NCBI GenBank assembly: GCA_031772625.1
Contig: CM062813.1
Location: forward strand, 767,312,720-767,376,719
DNA length: 64,000 bases
Source: Pinus tabuliformis
Taxonomy: Eukaryota > Streptophyta > Pinopsida > Pinales > Pinaceae
Direction: 5' to 3'
The translations under genes and the position numbers were made by a program. The notes under the pieces were generated by a model. It saw only the letters and a list, made by a program, of their open reading frames with translations. It was not told the DNA's origin and did not search any database. Positions 47,038 to 60,152 of this stretch are shown one piece after another (the stretch's first letter is position 1; each line of letters opens with the position of its first letter).

Positions 47038-50000
47038 CTATTCCTCTGTTCTGCAGTGCTGCAAAACAATCTCACCATTGTTAACCAATTCACGTATGAA
47101 GTAAAATTTGGTGTCTATGTGCTTTGTTCTTTTATGAAAAAAAGAATTTTTAGACAATGCTATTGCAGAGTTATTGTCACAGTAAATGGTTGTGCCCTTT
47201 TCCTGTTCATGACACAAATCTTTGAGAACTCTTCTCAGCCACATTGCTTGGCATGCTGCTACTGTTGCTGCCACATACTCTGCCTCTGCTGTTGACAAAG
47301 CCACAACTGATTGCTTCTTGGAAGCCCGTGAGATGGCTCCCGATCCCATATGAAACACATATCCCGATGTGCTTTTCCTATCATCAACACTTCCAGCCCA
47401 ATCACTGTCAGTGTAACCTGTCAACATGAAACTTTCAGAAGAGGAGTATAAAATACCAAACCCCTTCGTTCCATTCACATACCTTAGAATCCTCTTGGCT
47501 GCCTGACAATGAGTCTCTTTCGGTCTTTCCATAAATCTGGAAATTAAACTCACAGCGTACATAATGTCGGGCCTAGTTGCAGTCAAGTACATAATGCTGC
47601 CAACTATGCTCTTGTACAATTTTGGATCAAAATATTTGCTGTTGTCTTCTTTGGACAATTTCAACCCCATTACAGTTGGAGTCACAGCTGCTTTGCTGTT
47701 CTGCATGTTAAATCTCTTCAACACAACTTCTACATATTTATATTGAGAAATTAAAACACCATTTTCACTTTGGTCTACTTCAATTCCAAGAAAGTATCTT
47801 AAGAAGCCCAAGTCAGTCATTTCAAATTCACTCTTCATGACTGCTTTAAAATCAGCAATGAGAGAAGCATCATTGCTAGTAAAAATTAAATCATATAAAT
47901 ATAACACAACAATAAGAATCTTACCGTCATTATCCTTTATGTAGAGTGTGGGTTCACCATCGCACTTATCAAACCCATTGTCAATCAGATAAGCATCTAT
48001 TCTGTTGTACCATGCTCTTGGAGCTTGCTTCAGCCCATAAAGAGCCTTCTTCAGTTTGCAAACTTTATGCTCTTGGCCTTCAACTTCATAGCCTGGAGGT
48101 TGTTCAACATAAACCTCTTCTTTTAACACTCCATTCAGGAATGCAGATTTAACATCCATCTGATAAATCTTCCATTTGTGTTGTGCTGCAATAGACAACA
48201 GTGTTTTTACTGTTTCCATCCTTGCTACTGGTGCAAAGGTTTCATCATAGTCTTTGCCTTGTTGCTGCTTGTAGCCTTTCACAACAAGTCTTGCTTTGTG
48301 CCTGTCAATCTTGCCTTCAGCATTGCTTTTGGTCTTATAGACCCACTTTACTCCAATGGCATTTTTGCCTTCAGGGAGGTCCACTAACTCCCATGTTTTA
48401 CTCTTCTCAATTGCACCAATTTCTTCATTCATTGCTTCAATCTATTTATCTTCATTTACAGCATCTTCAAAATGAACTGGGTCATCAACATGACAATAAA
48501 AAGTGAATAATGAATTCAGACCGGTATTGTTACTTACCTCTCCTTGTTCATAAATCTCATTCAGATCTCTGAATCTTGGCCTTCTTGGTGTGCTAGGAGT
48601 TCCATCCGAACTTGAGGGTATTACTGATCCCTGTGATGTGCTTGGAGAAGCACTTCCTTGACTTCTCAAGGCTGTTCGAATTCCAGCTTGTGGTGTGGTT
48701 TGTTGTACTTGCTATGGTGGAGGAGGAGCCACCAAGGAAGGATTATTTGTTGTTGTTCCTTCCTCTTCTTCTTCATGAGACACAATTGTCTTCACATTCA
48801 CTGTCTTTTCTAAGCTTCCATCCCAAGCTTCATCTTCAATGAACTGCACATCTCTGCTTACTATTAATTTCTTGGTGGATGGATTATAGAGTTTGTATGC
48901 TTTTGACCCATCACAATAGCCAATAAAGACACACTTCTCCCCCTTACTGTCAAGCTTCTTTCTTAGCTAATCCGATACATGTGCATATGCCACACAACCG
49001 AATACTCTCATGTGAGTGACAGTTTGCTTTTGACCACTCCATGCTTCTTCTGGTACTTTGTTCATGACAGCTTTAGTTGGGCATCTATTCAAGATGTAAA
49101 CTGCGCAAGTGACAGCTTCTGCCCAATACTCATGTGGCAAGTGCTTTGCCTTTAGCATACTTCTGACCATGTCAAGAATGGTCCTATTCTTCCTTTCGGC
49201 AACACCGTTTTGCTGAGGTGTATACCTCGCAGTGAACTGCTTTTGTATGCCATTCTCTCTGCAAAAACGCAGAAAGTCTTGGGAGATGTACTCTCCTCCT
49301 CTATCTGTTCTGAGCACTTTGATATAATGCCCACACTGCTTCTCAACAAGAGTTTTGAAGTGGCAGAATTTCTCAAACACTTCACTCTTCTGTTTCAGCA
49401 TATACACCCATGTCTTTCTGGTGTAATCATCAATGAAAGTTAATACATATTTATTTTCGGCAAATGATGGTGTTTGCATCGGTCCACACACATCGGAGTG
49501 AACAATGTCCAATGGTGCTTTTACCCTTATACTCTTTCCTGCTGGAAAGCTTTCTTTGTGTTGCTTGCCCAAGATGCAGCCTTCACAAAGGCTGTCCGGT
49601 TTCTCAATTAATGGCAATCCCTTTACCATTCCCTTTCTGTGCAACAGATTCAAGCCTCCGAAATTGAGATGTCCAAATCTCAAATGCCACAACCAATTCA
49701 CATCTTTCACTTGTTCCTGAAAGACTTCTTGTGTTACAGCCGCAATAGTTCTGCCTTCCTTCAAATCTGCCCTGAGTTTGAGAGGAAACATTCTATTGTT
49801 GGTCATCTGCACCTATGCAATGATCTTCTTACTTGGAGGTATATCTCTGATTGTACACAAATCATATTTGAAGAACACATTGTAACCTTTGTTTATGAGC
49901 TATCCAATGCTCAAGAGATTACATTTCAGACCAGGTACATAGTATACATCTGGCACAATCATCTGTTCTCCATTTTTTGCTCGGATACTAACTCTGCCCT

Positions 50001-51135
50001 TACCCTTGACAGTTATCTTATCATCAGTCCCTGTTGTTACCTCAAATTTCACATTTTCATCCAGATTGGCAAACATTGCTATATTTCCAGTCATGTGATT
50101 ACTACAACCTGAGTCTAAGAACCAAAAATCTTCTTGTTTGTCTTGTGCTATGTTACATGTTAACAGCACATTCTTTGGGTTCTTATCTTCTTCATTTGCA
50201 AAATTAGCATTCTGCCTATTATTCATGTCACTTTGCTTTTTCCTACGTTCATTGGCATAGTGCCCATATTTCTTACAATAATGACATTAGACTTGGGATT
50301 TGTCATACCTTTGTCCATGAGCTTGTTGTTTGCTTGAACCTTCATCTTGGTTCTGATTGCAGCTCCTTCCGCTTGTGCTTGCAGGATAATTTTTGCCTCT
50401 GTTTTGGCTTCTTCCACGAGCTCTGTTATTTGCCCTGCCTCGACCTCTTCCTTGGCCAAAAAACATCTGAGTCTTGAATGCTTGCTCAAATGAGGAATCT
50501 GTTCCTCTACTCAGTCTGTGTTCATGAGACAAAAGAGAAGCACTCAGCTCATCTACCGTGAACTGTGAGAGATCTTTTGTTTCTTCTATTGCTACCACAA
50601 TAGATTCAAACCTTGAGGGTAAAATTCTCAAGATTTTCTCTACAATCCTTCTATCTTCAAGAATCTCACCATGAGATCTTATCTGGGTTATCAACCCAAT
50701 AACCTGAGTGAAGAATGAATCTATTGTATCAGATTCCTTCATGCTGAGTGTTTCAAAGTCTCTCCTCAACATCTGCAACTTTGCAGTCTTCACCTTCTCC
50801 ATTCCTTGATAGGTAGTTTTGAGAATATCCCAAGCCTCCTTAGATTTTGTTGCTGCTGCAATCCGTGGAAAAACACTTTCATGTACTGATTGGAAGAGGA
50901 AAAAGAGGGCTTTGGCATCCTTCTTTCTGTCACTCTTCAACTGGTCTCTTTCTGCTACTGTCAAAGCAGCCAGTGCTGTTGCATCTGCAGGTTCAGCATA
51001 GCCTGTTTCAACCAGCTCCCATATTCCTTGAGAAGCAAACAATGCTTTCATTGTTATGGACCAATAACTGTAATTTTTCCCATTAAACTGTGGCAGTTGG
51101 GAATTTGTCAAACCAGTTCCAGCATCTGCCATCTT
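47038..51135 (-). pseudogene. copia 2 Gag-Pol pseudogene
   Basis: Starts at MADAG (about 51131) and follows copia 1 domain by domain. Lesions seen: a stop just before the zinc knuckle (about 50288); the last knuckle Cys changed to Arg; stops after LLSIG (about 49898), before VQMTNN (about 49813), after AHVSD (about 48967), one near 48713, and one replacing Trp in the segment before EAMNEE (about 48440); the reverse transcriptase YVDD changed to YLYD; and a stop near 47036 before LADILTKP. Protease LDSGCSNHM, integrase RTDRGGEY and RNase H DSDWAGS remain readable. It cannot make a functional polyprotein. Confidence 0.92.
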
Positions 51136-51288
51136 AACCTGTGTAAATAAAGAAGAGATACTGACCCAAAAAAAAAACAAGCAAAAACTTTCTCTGCTGG
51201 GAAAAATCTGCTCAATAAGCTTCTTACAGCTCCTACAGTGAAAAAACAAACTCTTGTTTTTTTTTTGACTCACTGAGTGCCTAGACTA

Positions 51289-51300
51289 GCTCTGATACCA
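51289..51300 (-). other. primer binding site of copia 2
   Basis: TGGTATCAGAGC on the minus strand, next to the 5' LTR. Confidence 0.9.
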
Positions 51301-51965
51301 TGATGGAAATTTTTGTTGATTTCAAACACAAAAGAAATTTGCACAGAGAACAACGCTCTAGTTTTCTACAGGATCTTAATCATATAAAATAGTAATAAAA
51401 ACTGTTACAAAATTTGTCTTCCTCAACTCAGAGGGATTTACAATAGAAACTTCAGTTCCAGAATCTGATTCCACTATCTCAGAAAAATTATATCTTCAGC
51501 ATTGCTGTGCGTTGCAGAAAAAGAAGTCTATTTTGGCTAATACTCTACACTCGTCCCTGCTCTTGCATTTTTTTATTTTTGAACAATGCAAAAAATATCT
51601 TTACAATACGTGTTTCTTTTCCCATACTTCCGTGAAATAAAAAATAATAAAATTTAAAATTTCACCTACATTTACCAACCCTAGTAACTATCATTAATTA
51701 CACGGCTGAAAATATCCTACTGGAATTTAATGCATGGCTTATCACAATATCGCACCATCGCATCGCAAGAAGAGAAAGGATGTGCCACCGCTTCTATAAC
51801 CTTTAAATCATGCGATTTGCGATATGCGATCAGATCGCATCGCGAAATCGCAATCGCATACAATCTAAAGGACGCGGTGAAGGTTGACAAGAAAGGAAGT
51901 GCGATATGCGATCTGCGATCGCATCGCAGAGAAAAAATCTGCAGTTTGAAATTATCATTCCAACA
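51301..51965 (-). repeat. copia 2 LTR (5')
   Basis: 665 bp, preceded on the plus strand by the primer-site complement at 51289-51300. It has the same GCGAT cluster at 51805-51935. Confidence 0.95.
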
Positions 51966-51970
51966 CTATT

Positions 51971-53651
51971 CGCTCTTCTTGAAGCTACCCTATTACTTTA
52001 TTTACTTGGGACAGACTCACTCAACGTTTCTCTTTGTCCTCTTGTTTGCAGGCATTTCTACACAGAAGCCTTCGTTAATGGCCCGCGGGCTTCGATAGCC
52101 TAACCTAGGTGCTTATATTTAGCTTATGGTCTAGGGCATGCAAGGTTTAGATTTAGGGTCTTAAAGTTTTGGTCGTGCTGTAATATTAGAAATGTATGAA
52201 TAATCCTTTAGTTTTTGGGTTTAATGCCAAATTCTCCGCGGTAAGGGTTTCCTATTTTTTTGTAAAGGGACATTGCAAGGTATGAGAGGATAATTTATTT
52301 TCCCTATTTAACCACTTCCGCTTAATCTCTGGTTTCTAGCTCGTCATTCGATTCCAAGTCGAATTTTAACAATTCCTATATATTTACACTAGCAGCGATA
52401 TGGTTAATCAGTTTTGTTCCAGTTTCTGAATGTTATGGTTATCGTTGCCCTTCGTCTCCAATTAGGCATGTGATTAACAATATATAATGTATATCACAGA
52501 ATTATTTGAAAGATTGTATATTACAGGTAATAGATATGAATTGTATTTTTCTTTTGCTGGCAATATATAATATGTTAGTCCATAATTCGTTGTTTATCTT
52601 CATTTACTTCTTTTTTTAAGATTATAATGGAACTTTCACAACACTTGTTACTCAGTCATGAAAGGGATTTGATAGAGCCGCTTCTGTAGCGGTAGCTCAA
52701 TCCTAACCCCTCCATTACGTCATGTGCATTGATCTTGTACTTTGTCAAACCCTGATTTATTTAGTGCAACCATACTGTGTATCCAACACATCGATGTTGA
52801 TGTCGCTCACATTTTCCTACCTACAACATACATGTTTCTTGATTTATTTTCTATTTTGAACTTCTGGTATTTCTTTTCTGAGGTTTACAGTTTATTTTAT
52901 GGTTCTTAGATCTAACAATACTTTCCATTCACAGTTCCAGATGATTGTGAAGTTTATTAATTTTATGTTCCTATGTTTGCTCCCTTATGTTTACTCAGAC
53001 AATATTTACATTATCACTCAGTTGTACCCCATTGCTATCAGTTTGCATCTATAGAGTGAAAAACAAATCTTACAGAAACTGACCTAACACTTATGGCTTA
53101 TAATCACAGGAAAAAATATAAAACTACCTAACACTTATGGCTTATAATCACAGGAAAAATATAAAACTCCAGAATTTATTGACCAGTTTTTCCATCCTAA
53201 TTTTATTAAATACTCATCCATGCAAAAGTACAAATTTATTAGGGTACTTACTGATTCTTTGTAATTTCCATGAATTCAGCAGGGCAATACCTTCTCCACC
53301 CAACCATAATAAGGGAAATAACGTCCTCTTCTACCCCCAATCTTCCACTCAAGATCAGCAGGAAACCATTGCAGTTGTTCCTTAATCAAGTTACAGACCT
53401 CAGGACTACAGTCCAGTCTCCCAACCTCTGATTCCTCTTGTAACAAGGTTATCCACTGGATCTAATCTAGCTTTGGATGTTCCCTATGTTTCTTCCTTAT
53501 TCACTTTTTTCCAAGACGAACTAAACCACTTTGCTTCCACTAAGATTTCTTTTATATCTAGGAAAGAAGAGTATAATTGTTCTAATTGTTCCCAACTACC
53601 TGGAGGTTGGAATTCGTTTCCGGTCTCCCCTCTTGAATTCTAAAATTTCAT
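51971..53651. other. intergenic continuation after copia 2
   Basis: Resumes the segment broken at 46270. A tgtttgcag acceptor-like site near 52052 is followed by a very short frame. A 46-bp tandem pair lies at about 53085-53170 (cacttatggcttataatcac). No gene recognised. Confidence 0.4.
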
Positions 53652-53851
<200 letters not shown>

Positions 53852-53999
53852 AAAACAATATTAACGTCATTTAGATATCAATCCAAACTGTCATTGGATT
53901 TTCTAGAGTCTCTTTTTACTTAACAAAGAAAATAAAAAAAGTTCTGACTGCTATCCAGAAGATGTTACATCTTCCCCCCAAGCAAAACATCGTCCTCGG

Positions 54000-55481
54000 T
54001 GTTTATTGTAGCCCATGAAACAAAGAAGGATAAGCTTGTCTTAGTATACTTTCATCTTTCCAAGTAGCTTCCTTTGGGCTAAAGTGCTTCCACTGCACTT
54101 TAGCTTGGGTGATAACTCACTTCCGCAGTGTTTTTTCTCTCTGATCGAGAATATGCAGGGGTTCTACCAAAAAACTCCCCGTCCAGTTCGACCGACCAAA
54201 CACCATTATAGCCATTAGTTATTCACCTTAGTTGAGGTATAATATAATCTCAAATTTACACATACTTGCTTGTATATCTTGCTAATTAATAATATGCCTG
54301 GGGTCATACACATATTTCTTTAATAGGGATACGTGAAACACATTATGTATTTTTATGTGATGATGGAGAGAAAGATGATAAGAAACCAGTCCTACCCTTC
54401 CCAAAATGTGGAAAGGGCCACAGTAATGGGGTGCAAATTTGGCACTAGTACCCCACTGCAAGGTGCTTTTCTTGGGTTTTACCTGGACATAAACATGATC
54501 TCCGGCATGGTACTCTTTGAAACTTCACTTCTTATCTACATATAATTTTTGTCTGTCTTGAGTTGCTTTTAAATTTTGTCGAACTGTCTTCATTTCTTGC
54601 TCCATTTCTGCTAACATTTCTGGTCATAGGATCATTTTATCTTCTGGGTTATGCCATCTGGCGAGAGTCCTACACCTTCTTTCATACAATACTTCATAGG
54701 GACTCATCTTTAACAATTCATGGTAATTATTGTTATAGGAAAATTCAACCAAGTGGAGATATTCCTCCCATTTGGTTGGTTGTTGCATCACATACATCTA
54801 CAACATATCCTCCAACACTTTATTGACCCGCTCCGTTCGCCCATCCATCTGCAGATGATAGGTGGTGCTAAATTGGATCTGCATACCTAACCTTGTAAAA
54901 AGAGCTTTCTAGAATGCAGATGTAAATTTTAAATCTCTATCTAATATCACCACTTTTGGCATACCGTGCAGTCGAAATATTTCCCTCATAAAGATGTCTA
55001 TTATTTCTATAGCGTTATAAGTGGACTTACCAAGAATAAAGTGGGCAACTTTTCTCAACTTATCCACTACAACCATGATGGAATCATGCTGCTTCCGGGT
55101 TCGTGAAAATCCAGTGATGAAGTCTAGTGTAATCATTTCCCACTTCCACTCAGGGTGTTGATTCTCAGCCTTAACTTGTTAGCATTCCAAACACTTCTCG
55201 AGGTACAACATGATGTCCTTCCTCATTCCGAGCAAGAAATACCTTTTCTTGATTGCAGAAAATAAGTTCTGATACCCTAGATGTGCAGTGTAAGGACTGC
55301 AGTGAAACTCATCTAACAACATTTGTTTGAAGCCTACCTGAATAGGGACATACACCCTTCCTTTAAAGTACAACAATATTTTATTATCAACGTTATATTC
55401 AGTTGGTTTTTCCAAGTCTTTTAATTGCATAATTTGTTTCCATAAAAATTGATATTCAAGATCCTTAAGGGCAGCTTCCAT
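54000..55481 (-). pseudogene. gypsy integrase relic with chromodomain-like tail
   Basis: The 55481-55179 piece has the integrase zinc-binding pattern (H...AHLGYQN...CLEC). The 55136-54909 piece has LDFITGFSRT, VVDKLRKVAHF and LDRDLKFTSAF of the catalytic core. Below it, broken frames continue with WEEYLHLVEFSYNNNYH and the chromodomain-like tail near 54150-54010. Several stops are present. Confidence 0.8.
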
Positions 55482-55499
55482 GAGCTATTTGATCATGTC

Positions 55500-56661
55500 A
55501 AACTCAACACGATGACATCGAATTTCACGCACATGCTGAACTTTTCTTATTAAAACATCCGCTGCTCGGTTTTTCTTTCCTTTAAGATGTCTTATATCGA
55601 ATTCAAATTCACTCAGAAATGTTGTTCATCGAGCTTGGCATGCGTTTAGATTGGGTTGCTTAAATAAATTAGTTAAGCTTCTATGATCTGCCATTTATGG
55701 AAATTTATTCCCCAACAAGTCATGACACCATACCCTTAATGTATGCACTACTACAGTAAGCTCTAGATCATAAGGCGAATATCATTTCTCATGTTCTTTG
55801 AGCTTCCTTGACTCATAAGCCACCACATTACCATCCTGCATCAAAACTCTTCTAACTCCTTGTTGGCAGGCATCTGTACAAACAGTAAAGCCTTTTTTGG
55901 ATCAGCTACCTTTAAGGTTGGGGTGGATGTTAACAAATGTTTTAACTACACAAAACTGAGTTAACAATCTGCTGTCCATTTAAAACTTCTCCCTTTTTTG
56001 TATGGATGTCATGGGGTATGCAATCCTAGAAAGTCTCTCGATAAACCGATGATAATAGCCTGCTGAACCCATAAAGGACCGAATGTCTGCTACATTTTTA
56101 GGAACATGCCAATCTAAAGAGGTTTTAATCTTTTCGGGATCAACAACAATACCTTCGGAAGATATCACATGCCCCAGATCTTGTATCTGTTCCTTAAAAA
56201 AATCCCATTTGCTGAATTTGGCATAAAGCTGATTCTCCCTTAGGGTTTGGAGAACAATCCTCATATTCCCTTTATGTTCTGCTACATTCCTTGAGTAAAT
56301 TAGAATATCATGAATGGAAATAAAAACAAACTTGTCCAAGTAGGGATGGAAGATCCCATTCATCAAACTCATAAAGGTTTTTGGGGCATTAGTCAACCCA
56401 AATGGTAGCAAAATAAACTTATAGTGGCCATAACGTTTTCTAAACGTTTTTTTTACACACATCTTCGTCCTTAATGCGAATTTGATGATACCCAGATCGC
56501 AGATCAACTTTAGAGAATATTGTAGTAGCTTTTACTTGGTCAAACAGGTCATCTATTCGAGGTAACGTGTATTTGTTTTTAATGGTCAACTTGTTCAGTT
56601 GCCTATAGTCAATACAAAGCCTCAGTGTCTTGTCTTTCTTCTTAACAAACAACACAGGCAC
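55500..56661 (-). pseudogene. gypsy reverse transcriptase and RNase H relic
   Basis: The 56661-56440 piece carries [20 protein letters not shown] and [15 protein letters not shown]. The 56507-55980 piece carries LPFGLTNAPKTFMSLM and HDILIYSRN; the first Asp of the usual I-D-D-I-L motif is His. A frameshift separates the two near 56450. RNase H traces (MQDGNVVAYESRKLKEHEK, LTVVVHTLRVW) follow with stops to about 55500. Confidence 0.85.
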
Positions 56662-57194
56662 TCCACAAGGCGATGCACTTGGTCGAATGTACCCCTTATC
56701 AATTAATTCCTATAACTTCATTTTGAGTTCAATCAGCTCAGGAATACTCATATAGTAAGGTGTCTTTGACACTCGGGAAGCTCCAGGAAAAAATTCTATG
56801 GTGAATTCAGTGCTTCTTTTTGGAGGTAACCCAAGTATGTCCTCCGGAAAGACATCAATAAATTCCTGAACACCAGGTATATCTTCCAAAGATGTCAGTT
56901 TATCTTTTGATTTGGTATATCAAACCTGTACTGTGTATATTTGACAACCCTTTCTGACACATTTATTTAACTGGTTAGCACTGACTGACCGCAACCTAAT
57001 ATTTCTTTTAATACCCTATATTTCATATATGTTTCCTTCTTTTGTGAGGAAACTGATGGTTTTTTCTTTACAATTTACTAAGGACCAATGTCCTTCGATC
57101 TAATCCATTCCAATTAATACATCATAAGAACCCAAGGGTAGTATATTTAAATTGACTTTGGTAAGTTGTCCTGCAATTTCTATAGGGACATTTT

Positions 57195-57455
57195 CTACCT
57201 TGGTGTCACTCTACACTTTTCCCCTATAGCTAACTGCATTAGCCATAGGGTTTTAAATTTCATATTTGACAATTGACATTTTTCAACTATTTTAGGACTA
57301 ACATAACTAAGACTTTCTCCTCGGTCAATCAAAATAGACACAGGATGGTTAGCTATATTACCTTCAAACTCCACCATAGAGGGTTGATACTTTGCTTGAT
57401 GATCCTCCAAGGCAGCATTGATCTTGGGTATGTTTATGGACACGTCTCCAACCAT
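57195..57455 (-). pseudogene. gypsy protease relic
   Basis: Contains HPVSILIDRGESLSYVSP, a retropepsin active-site region in which the usual D-S-G is D-R-G. It is cut by a stop at the end and separated from the gag pieces. Confidence 0.75.
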
Positions 57456-57722
57456 GGAAGCCTCATGAACACTTGCTATAATTCCATTTCTGGCATGATG
57501 AGGACAACTCTTGTAGTAGTGGGGTTCTCCACACCCCTAACACTGCATAGTCGGTTTTGGTGGTTGTCCGAGTTTTGCCTTGTTGGGAGGTTCTGTTGTT
57601 TCTATTTCATCTGGGTTCCAGTTTCGTTATGGATACCTTCCAAAGTTTCCTCCCCCTGGTTTCCTGGGAATTGGCTTCATTCCCCCTGATTTGTTACCCT
57701 TAAAATTACTTACAAATCCCTT

Positions 57723-58668
57723 CTATCTTCTTTTTCCCGTCCAAATCTTATTTCCATCACCTTTCTGCTGCATCTCCTGATAACATATCTGGGCCTTCCG
57801 AATAGTTTTGTCCATTATTTTGGGGTTATCGAACTCTATTCGTTCTCTCATATGAACCGGTAAACTACTTAGAAAGCGTTGTACCTTCGCCTTCTCTTCT
57901 CGTATATATGGAACGTAGCGCGGTAGGGAAGTAAATTTGGCTATGAATTCATCCATGGACTGCTGGCTCAACCGCAAATCATGGAATTCCTTTGCTTTCT
58001 CATCGTAAAACCTTTCTATCAAATATTTATCCTTGAAATGTTTCTGAAAGGTATCCTAGGTTACCCCCTACTCATCCACATTTCAAACTGTCTTAATTTC
58101 CTCCCACCAAAGGGTGGCTTTGCCTCGCAATTGGTAGATATCCATTCGGGCCCTTAAATGATCTTCGTATTCATATATTTGGAAGTATTGGTTCATATTG
58201 ATCAACCAAACCTCCGCAGCTTCTTCTGCTTCAACATCGAATAATGGCAATTTCATTTTCTTAAACTCCCCCTTTAATTCAATTCTTAGCTTCTTAGTCC
58301 CTCGACCTCCTGAAGTATTCCTAGTTTCTACCTCATTATTATTCATTCGAGTTTCCTCAGTTTACACATAACCTCTCTGGTGCTCCCATTGTCTCCTCCC
58401 TGTGTACATTGTCTTCACTAGGACTGGGATCCCTTATGTTCTGTCGATTCGAGAGATTTTTCACGATTCGCTCCTGCCCTAAATTTAGTCTCTCATTGTC
58501 AGCACGCAAGTTCATCATTTCTTCTCGTAGCTTTTGCACAGTGTCCAGTAACACAACATTCTCAATTTTCCTATTTTCCTCCAACTGAACCCACATTTCT
58601 GGGTTAGGTGGTGTAGTTCCTCGTCCCCTTCTCATATTATTCCTTTCAGCTCCACTCTCTCTGTGCAT
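57723..58668 (-). pseudogene. gypsy gag relic
   Basis: The pieces 58668-58357, 58346-58083 and 58022-57723 form a gypsy gag in different frames or split by stops. The first has a Glu/Asn-rich coiled stretch (QKLREEMMNLRADNERL). The second has WLINMNQYFQIY and KATLWWEE, the usual capsid pattern. The third has MDEFIAKFTSLPRYVPY and FLSSLPVHMRERIEF. A zinc knuckle trace (CGEP...CPHH) follows near 57500. Confidence 0.8.
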
Positions 58669-58737
58669 TTAAACATTTTGTTATTAATAATTTTCTTTCC
58701 TAAGGCCACATAGTTTGAACCTGTCCTTGATACCACT

Positions 58738-59084
58738 TGTAACATGCAAGAAGCACAACATTACATAAATAACAAAAAAAAAAAGTCCCCTCCTGGTTCG
58801 ATTACACTGATTCTACCATGATGTTTAACATGCCTATGCAACTAGGCCTTAACAATATGAACATGATGTAACAAAACTATATGAAATCCAAGTCGAATAC
58901 CTGCTTTACCATAGTATTATATGTTATTTATATGCAAAATTATTGAGGTGGGTTAAATAGTTTGTCTAATTAATATTGCTTGACCCAAAACCTTAACCAC
59001 ACTCTAGATATGATCTCCAAAGGTTCAAGAAGTGGTCACAATTTATAGTTGTATCACACCTCAGTGGACAACTAGGCATCCGAC
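58738..59084. other. possible truncated LTR of the gypsy element
   Basis: Begins TGTAACATGC after the primer-site-like sequence, so it may be the element's 5' LTR read from its end, cut off at 59085 by the next element. No matching copy was found on the left side. Confidence 0.35.
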
Positions 59085-59274
59085 TGTTATAGACATTTTT
59101 GTGCCTTACAACATAGAGCATGAAATGTCAATAATCTGAGGGATCCAAAGTCCCTAAACATGTTGTTCTTACCCTTAGAGGAACAAGGTCAGCAAACCAC
59201 AGCACTACAAATCAGTTCTCCACTGAAAAACACTCAAAAACAGGTCAGTTTTGGATCATTGCAGCTGCTCCACT

Positions 59275-59350
59275 AGGCATCTGCGCTGCATAGCAGGTAC
59301 AACAAAGGCTACCTGCGTTGCATAGCAGGTAGAACAAAGGCTACCTGTGT
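59275..59350. repeat. direct and inverted repeats in the LTR
   Basis: Two copies of ctgcgctgcatagcaggta-like text in tandem, each an imperfect palindrome (tacctgcg...cgcaggta type). Related text recurs in the leader at 60474-60520. Confidence 0.7.
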
Positions 59351-59567
59351 TGGGCGTACTTGGACATGTGGAGGAATCTTTTTCTCAAAGTGCCAGTGTC
59401 CAGGAAGCTTCCAAAAAGACACTTGATCATAAGATTCGCCTAATGATGAGTTAAGAGCTTCTAAAACTCCAAGTGGAAGGCAGAAACTCTGAGTGAAGGA
59501 CTGAAGAACAACTGGAGTTGAAGAGGACGACAAGTCACACATCAAGCTGACTTATCTTCACTCCAAA

Positions 59568-59580
59568 ACTCTATATAAGG
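59568..59580 (+). promoter_or_regulatory. LTR promoter TATA box
   Basis: ctctatataagga in the middle of the LTR. Transcription would start about 30 bp downstream; AATAAA lies about 190 bp beyond, in the expected R region. Confidence 0.55.
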
Positions 59581-60134
59581 ATCTCATCCCATGGGATCTA
59601 GGAGGGCGGAATTCAGTGCAAAGAATCGATGTTGGTTTGCATTTGAGAGTATTGGGTGATTGCTTGAGGGAGGTGAAGAAGAGATTTCTCTCCGTCGGGA
59701 AGGTGATGCTGGATTAGACCTCGCATGGTTGTATCACCGCCTGAACCTTACTTCCATATATTAATAAAGCATTTGAGGTTCTTCTATTCGCATGTGTTTC
59801 AATGATGAATTGTCTTACTTGCGTCTTTGATTTATGCTAATCCTTAGATCGATTATGAATGCATGCTTCTTGTAGTTTCCTTTTCTTGTCTTGTTTGCAG
59901 GATCTCGTGTAGCTGGGCCCGTGAAAAGACTTGGAGCTGGGAGCAAGCGGAAAACAAAGGAGATAGGATCGACCATTTGCGCAAGACATCGGTAAGTGGA
60001 TCTATCCCTTTTATCTCTTGCATGTCATAAAGAAGAAACTTTAGATAGCTTTGCTTTCAGCTGTTGCTAACGAACTGTCACCCTTAGAGTGGGTTAGGGT
60101 CATTCCGAGTTGGATACTTTCCCCCACAACAGAC

Positions 60135-60152
60135 TGGCGACTCTGCTGGGGA
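60135..60152 (+). other. primer binding site TGGCGACTCTGCTGGGGA
   Basis: Three bases after the LTR end. It is 18 bases long and differs from the initiator-Met sites used by the other elements in this window. Confidence 0.75.

Larger units (their letters stand above)
46271..51965 (-). mobile_element. Ty1/copia LTR retrotransposon, decayed
   Basis: A 5695-bp element on the minus strand. It has LTRs of 664 bp (46271-46934) and 665 bp (51301-51965), a perfect CTATT target duplication (46266-46270 and 51966-51970), primer site and polypurine tract. Its protein is of the same copia lineage as copia 1 but the LTRs are unrelated. LTR divergence is about 3% by eye, with many coding lesions, so it is older than copia 1. 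Confidence 0.95.
53970..58737 (-). mobile_element. Ty3/gypsy element, chromovirus type, decayed
   Basis: Minus-strand gag, protease, reverse transcriptase, RNase H and integrase remnants in gypsy order. The 3' end of pol (54150-54010) reads ILDQREKTLRK, KVQWKHFSPKEATWKDE, YPSLF, the chromodomain-like tail of plant chromoviruses. GGGGGGAAG before TGTAACATC at 53969 is a likely polypurine tract and LTR start; TGTTACA-AG-TGGTATCAAGG at 58723-58744 is a likely LTR end and primer site. I could not match two LTRs to each other. Confidence 0.8.
59085..60131 (+). repeat. 5' LTR of the Tat/Ogre-like element
   Basis: About 1047 bp, TGTTATAGAC...CCACAACA, with complementary ends. It has a TATA box tctatataagg at about 59570 and AATAAA at about 59762. 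The left border is inferred from the TG and inverted end only. Confidence 0.6.

Noticed and set aside
52078-52100. Start of a ribosomal protein S4-like gene (MARGLR)
   Set aside because: The frame stops after six residues and nothing downstream matches; chance similarity.
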